A DNA stretch of 9,074 nucleotides, taken from contig JAAFHJ010000159.1 in assembly GCA_013298325.1 (NCBI GenBank), positions 1 through 9,074 of the forward strand, written 5' to 3'. Origin of the DNA: Myxococcales bacterium (GTDB taxonomy: Bacteria > Myxococcota_A > Polyangia > Polyangiales > Polyangiaceae). Position numbers and translations under genes: made by a program. The notes beneath the pieces were generated by a model, which saw only the letters and a list, made by a program, of their open reading frames with translations, did no database searches and was not told the DNA's origin. Shown piece by piece: positions 6,009 through 9,074 of this stretch (position 1 is its first letter; each line of letters opens with the position of its first letter).

Positions 6009-7625
6009 TCACTCGGCCGGTACTGGCACGCCACAGACGAGGGTCGCCCCGGTCGGTGCGAAGAGCTTCTTGAGGGCATTCGCCCCCTTCGGCGCGTAGT
6101 TTCCAGCATCGAATTGCGAGAAGACCGCCAAAGACGGCTTTCCGCCAATCCGTGCCGCTTTCACTTCAAGTTCTTCGGTCTTTTTGGCCTTCTTGAGGAT
6201 CGCTTCGGCATCCGCTTTTTTATCGGCGGGAATCACCACCAGCGCCAGCTTTTCCTCGCACTTCGAAGCATCTTCCACCGTCAGTCGGGTGCGAGTCCCT
6301 TCATAGGTGGCGATTTGTTCGCGAAGGCTCGGAAGCTTTTGAGGGGCGACACGGAGCGTCTTCCGAAGAATGTCGATCGTGCCACTTCCGCCGTTTTCGA
6401 CCGCATGTTTCGTGACGGGACAGTTCTGGCCGAGGAAGAGCGGATCGCTCGGATCGGAGACCTCGAAACCGAGAATCGTGCAGGATGCATGCTTTGCGGC
6501 CCACGGCCCGTCGACGGCGACGAACGGGCTGTTCGGCGCGGAAGCGCGTGAATACACGGCCCCAACGGGGGCGTCGTGGTTCCCACCGGCGTCGTGAGTC
6601 GCTACCCAGAGCGCGCCCGACGGGTCGACGGCGACCGCGTCGAAGAGGATGCCGGAGGGCGCCGGCACCTTCAGCGGAAGCGGCGCCGAGCCGGGGGTGA
6701 CCGCGAGGAGCTGGTCGTTCGCCGCCACATAGAGCGTGCCGGTTTCGGTGACTGCGAGGCTCGAATTTCCGCGAGTTTCTGGCAATGCCGAGACGGTCGC
6801 CGTCATCGCACCCGGCGGGTAATAGGCGTATTGAGGGGTGTCTTGGTCGCAGTCGTAGCCGGTCACAAAAAGATCGCCGCGCTTGTTGGCAACGAGGCCT
6901 TCCGGGCAGAAGTTCTTGGGAATCGCGGGGACGACGGCCTTGCTCTTCGGGTCTGCAAGAGTCGCGACATCGACGAATGCCGGCGGCTTCCCCTTCGCCA
7001 TTTTGCAATCGGGATTTTCAAAGGAGCAATTGCCAAGCGGGCGCGGCGTTGAAACCTGGATCGTCAACGACGTCCCCGCGCGCTCGACGACCGCCAAGTA
7101 GGCGATATCGGTACCGACCGTCTTCCAGGTCGCCCCTTCCAGGGCGGCGACGGTGGCGAACTGGCCAACGCGCTCGATGGTCTCCCAGCGCGTCAAGAGC
7201 GGACGCGCGGCGAAAGGGGCGTTCCAAAACGTGGTTTCCCAGGCGAGGGTCGCCGCGGTGAGGGCGAGCGGCGAATAGGGGGCGCCGGTAACGACGCTTT
7301 CGGCGACGAAGTCTTTCGTGGCATCGGCGGGGGCGATGGCGCGGAGGAATCCGTGGGCGAAACGGACGCTTCCATCGGCGCCGCGGGTAAGGACCGAACC
7401 GGGCCGACCGTGGTCGATGTCGATCCCTTCCTGCTCCGAAATGGTCGCGATTACGCCGATTTTGGGCTCCGGTGCCTTCGGCGCGACGACGATGGAGGGG
7501 GTCGCCGAAGCCGACGGCCGGGCGCTTGGAGTCGTCGACGCCGGGTCCGTTGGGGCCGGCGGAGCACCACATGCGGCGAGGAGGCCAAGTAGCGACGAAG
7601 CGGCGAGCACGAGCGAAGAGCGCAT
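6009..7625 (-). CDS. Lipoprotein with probable beta-propeller-like repeats and a paralogous C-terminal domain (538 aa)
   Basis: The signal peptide is clear: MRSSL, a hydrophobic run at residues 5-17, and lipobox L-A-A-C with Cys19. A Pro/Ser/Thr/Ala-rich linker follows (20-50). The middle part (about 55-425) contains repeated strand patterns such as GDLFVTGYDCD (250-260), GTLYVAANDQLLAVT (296-310) and GALWVATHD (337-345), reminiscent of NHL/SMP-30-type propeller blades, though I cannot count blades reliably. The C-terminal part (about 430-538) has Cys456 and Cys531 and matches the partial gene at the right edge. Besides the anchor there are eight Cys, compatible with disulfides in the envelope. 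The open frame extends to 7868, but the ATG at 7623-7625 begins the signal peptide; the longer form would overlap the cytochrome gene. The gene is divergent from the cytochrome gene, with 51 bases between. No enzymatic function is recognised. Confidence 0.82.
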   Translation of the reverse strand: MRSSLVLAASSLLGLLAACGAPPAPTDPASTTPSARPSASATPSIVVAPKAPEPKIGVIATISEQEGIDIDHGRPGSVLTRGADGSVRFAHGFLRAIAPADATKDFVAESVVTGAPYSPLALTAATLAWETTFWNAPFAARPLLTRWETIERVGQFATVAALEGATWKTVGTDIAYLAVVERAGTSLTIQVSTPRPLGNCSFENPDCKMAKGKPPAFVDVATLADPKSKAVVPAIPKNFCPEGLVANKRGDLFVTGYDCDQDTPQYAYYPPGAMTATVSALPETRGNSSLAVTETGTLYVAANDQLLAVTPGSAPLPLKVPAPSGILFDAVAVDPSGALWVATHDAGGNHDAPVGAVYSRASAPNSPFVAVDGPWAAKHASCTILGFEVSDPSDPLFLGQNCPVTKHAVENGGSGTIDILRKTLRVAPQKLPSLREQIATYEGTRTRLTVEDASKCEEKLALVVIPADKKADAEAILKKAKKTEELEVKAARIGGKPSLAVFSQFDAGNYAPKGANALKKLFAPTGATLVCGVPVPAE

Positions 7626-7676
7626 GGGCGAGCGATCTACCTTGCATCGGCGGCGCGGCCCACCGAGAAAGAAGCG
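7626..7676. promoter_or_regulatory. Short divergent intergenic region between lipoprotein and cytochrome genes
   Basis: Only 51 bases separate the divergent start codons. If both genes have their own promoter, these must overlap here or extend into the neighbouring coding regions. I see no convincing -35/-10 pair, sigma-54 motif or operator palindrome. The shared spacing would allow coordinated control, which is inference. Confidence 0.3.
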
Positions 7677-8744
7677 GTGACCGCCGCCCGGAGACGCCCC
7701 TTCCCGTTCGCGACGCCTGCCGCGTTCGTTGCGCTGCTCGGAACCGCGTCGGTCGGGGTATCGATGCCGGCACGCCCCGTCGAAAACGCCCCACCGATGC
7801 CCGAGCCGGCGACGACGGCGTCTCCGCGAGACCCGGTGACGAGGAACGGCACGTGCGAGGGGTGCCACTCAGAAATCGCTGCAGAATGGGGCACTTCCGG
7901 GCACAAGAACGCCTTTGCCGATCGCGACTTCCGGGCGAGCCTCGCCCGCGAACCGCTCCCCTTTTGCCGCGGCTGCCACGCGCCGGAGGCCGATCCGAAC
8001 CAGGATCCCCCCGCCGATCGTGCGGCGCTGGGCGTCGGTTGCGTGACCTGCCACAGCCCCCACAACGGCCCCGGCGTCCTCGCCGTCCCTCACACGACGC
8101 CACCGACAGGGGTCAACGGCCATCGTGCCAATGACGCCCTTGTTTCCAACGCCGATTTTGCCTCTGAAAAGGCGTGCGCGCGGTGCCACGAATTCGGTTT
8201 TCCCGACTCAATCCGTCGCGGAAAACCCCTTTTGATGCAGTCTACCATTACGGAGGGGGCGAACTCCGGCATCGGCGGAACCTGCAATGACTGCCACATG
8301 CCAAAGGTCGAAGGCCCCGGAGGAACGCCCCATCGGAGCCATCGCTTCAGCGTCGATGAAACGATGTTGAAGGGGGCCCTCGACGTCGCGACGACGCGCA
8401 CCGGCGAGCACGTGACGGTCACACTTACCAGTCGCGGTGTCGGCCATGCCTTCCCCACCGGCGACCTATTCCGGCGCCTCGTCTTGACGCTAAAAATAGG
8501 CGAAAAGACTCGAAAAATTCCGCTCGCGCGCGCCTGGGAGGACCGTACAAGCGCCAACGGGAGCTTGCGCGTGCTCGCCGCCGACACGCGCCTTCAGGCA
8601 GCGCCGGTCACGTTCACCGAAGAGAGCCCGCGCCCCGTCGAGTGGCAAGTTACCTACGAGCGGGCCGCGAGCCGCACCGACTCCCACGGTCGGATCCCGG
8701 TCGCCCTCTTTGGCAGTACCGTCCTTGCCCGCGGCGTCCGCTAG
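7677..8744 (+). CDS. Exported five-haem c-type cytochrome, c554-like (355 aa)
   Basis: Five CxxCH haem-attachment motifs are present: CEGCH (60-64), CRGCH (97-101), CVTCH (122-126), CARCH (167-171) and CNDCH (203-207). The first is followed by SEIAAEWGTSGHKNAF, the W...S.H pattern typical of the cytochrome c554-like family. Additional His (76, 129, 139, 149, 219, 222, 257) could serve as distal ligands. After the haem region, residues about 223-355 form a beta-rich domain with GHAFPTGD (256-263), a motif recurring in multihaem cytochromes of this type. The N-terminus (AARRRP, then hydrophobic 11-29) is a Sec signal peptide or anchor, so the protein functions in the periplasm or outside. The GTG at 7677 is chosen because starting at the internal ATG (7764) would delete the signal. 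It probably carries electrons; partner and substrate are unknown. It is convergent with the paralogue gene, with 3 bases between. Confidence 0.9.
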   Translation: MTAARRRPFPFATPAAFVALLGTASVGVSMPARPVENAPPMPEPATTASPRDPVTRNGTCEGCHSEIAAEWGTSGHKNAFADRDFRASLAREPLPFCRGCHAPEADPNQDPPADRAALGVGCVTCHSPHNGPGVLAVPHTTPPTGVNGHRANDALVSNADFASEKACARCHEFGFPDSIRRGKPLLMQSTITEGANSGIGGTCNDCHMPKVEGPGGTPHRSHRFSVDETMLKGALDVATTRTGEHVTVTLTSRGVGHAFPTGDLFRRLVLTLKIGEKTRKIPLARAWEDRTSANGSLRVLAADTRLQAAPVTFTEESPRPVEWQVTYERAASRTDSHGRIPVALFGSTVLARGVR

Positions 8745-8747
8745 TCG

Positions 8748-9074
8748 CTATTTCACCGGCATGGCAATGCCACAAACGAGCGAAGCACCGGCGCGTGCGA
8801 GGAGTTTTTGAATCGCGTTCGCCTCTTTGGGGGAATGGCGATACACGGGCCCCTGGACGACGATTTCTTCCTTCCCTGCCAAGCGGGCCGGGCCGATCGC
8901 AAGGCCGTCGGTCTTCGTCTTGGGGGCCTTGGCGAGAAGCGTTGTCGCGGTGGCCGCCTGATCGGCGGGAACGACGACGGTCGCGAACGTTTCCGGGCAC
9001 TTCTGGGCATCGATCACCGTCGTTCGCGGGCGAGCCGCCTCGTACGAGACGACCTGCGCACGGACCCCCGGCAG
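8748..9074 (-). CDS. Paralogue of the 538-aa lipoprotein, C-terminal part (5' end outside window)
   Basis: The frame is open from the TAG at 8748-8750 to the window edge, giving 108 visible residues; the GTG at 9017 is internal. The visible part aligns with residues 431-538 of the lipoprotein encoded at 6009-7625. LPGVRAQVVSYEAARPRTTV pairs with LPSLREQIATYEGTRTRLTV, then KCPETFATVVVPAD with KCEEKLALVVIPAD, and ANAIQKLLARAGASLVCG with ANALKKLFAPTGATLVCG. By hand about 28 of the first 59 positions and 13 of the last 24 are identical, with a small gap between. The two Cys of this domain are conserved in both. By analogy the missing part is probably a lipoprotein signal and a propeller-like region, but this cannot be seen. 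The gene converges on the cytochrome gene. Confidence 0.85.
   Translation of the reverse strand: MPGVRAQVVSYEAARPRTTVIDAQKCPETFATVVVPADQAATATTLLAKAPKTKTDGLAIGPARLAGKEEIVVQGPVYRHSPKEANAIQKLLARAGASLVCGIAMPVK

Noticed and set aside
5085..6551. Long open frame on the + strand (488 codons) across the ferritin-like gene, rbfA and the 538-aa lipoprotein gene
   Set aside because: It is antisense to three well-supported genes, is rich in Arg and Ala, and shows no recognisable domain; long antisense frames are expected with this high third-position GC.
7626..7868. Upstream extension of the 538-aa lipoprotein by 81 residues
   Set aside because: It would bury the lipoprotein signal peptide inside the protein and overlap the cytochrome coding region on the other strand.
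8745..8747. Possible terminator between the cytochrome and the right-edge gene
   Set aside because: Only three bases separate the convergent stops and no inverted repeat is visible around them.

Overview
The window looks like a piece of a high-GC Gram-negative chromosome, most likely from a myxobacterium (Myxococcota, Polyangia-like). This is inferred from the strong G/C preference at third codon positions, the many lipoproteins with Asp/Gly/Ala-rich linkers after the lipid-anchored cysteine, a lipoprotein with a ferritin-like domain, and a multihaem cytochrome. No rRNA, tRNA, CRISPR array, transposase or phage gene is visible. Nine protein genes (two cut by the window edges) fill nearly the whole window, and no stretch of more than 100 bases lacks a gene.

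Left part, + strand (1-2305): the 3' end of a DUF1285 family gene, then a D-3-phosphoglycerate dehydrogenase gene (serine biosynthesis) with a C-terminal ACT domain, then, after 2 bases, a small lipoprotein of unknown function. This block converges on the next one across a 19-base gap that is largely a 14-base perfect palindrome.

Middle part, - strand (2325-5945): read in the direction of transcription, rbfA (ribosome maturation factor) comes first, then a secreted lipoprotein with a Cys-rich segment and a ferritin-like di-iron domain, then a VAT-1-like zinc-independent oxidoreductase, then a multi-pass membrane protein with a soluble tail. The last three genes are closely spaced (49 and 16 bases) and probably form one operon. 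A short AT-richer region at about 5520-5550, with a sigma-54-like motif next to a hairpin, may separate them from rbfA.

Right part (6009-9074): a 538-residue lipoprotein on the - strand is transcribed divergently from a five-haem c554-like cytochrome gene on the + strand. The cytochrome gene ends 3 bases from the end of another - strand gene, which runs off the right edge. The visible C-terminal 108 residues of that gene are clearly paralogous to the C-terminus of the 538-residue lipoprotein, including two conserved cysteines. The cytochrome therefore lies between two related genes for what are probably exported proteins. This arrangement, together with the ferritin-like lipoprotein operon, is the least familiar content of the window. 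A functional link to the cytochrome is inference only.
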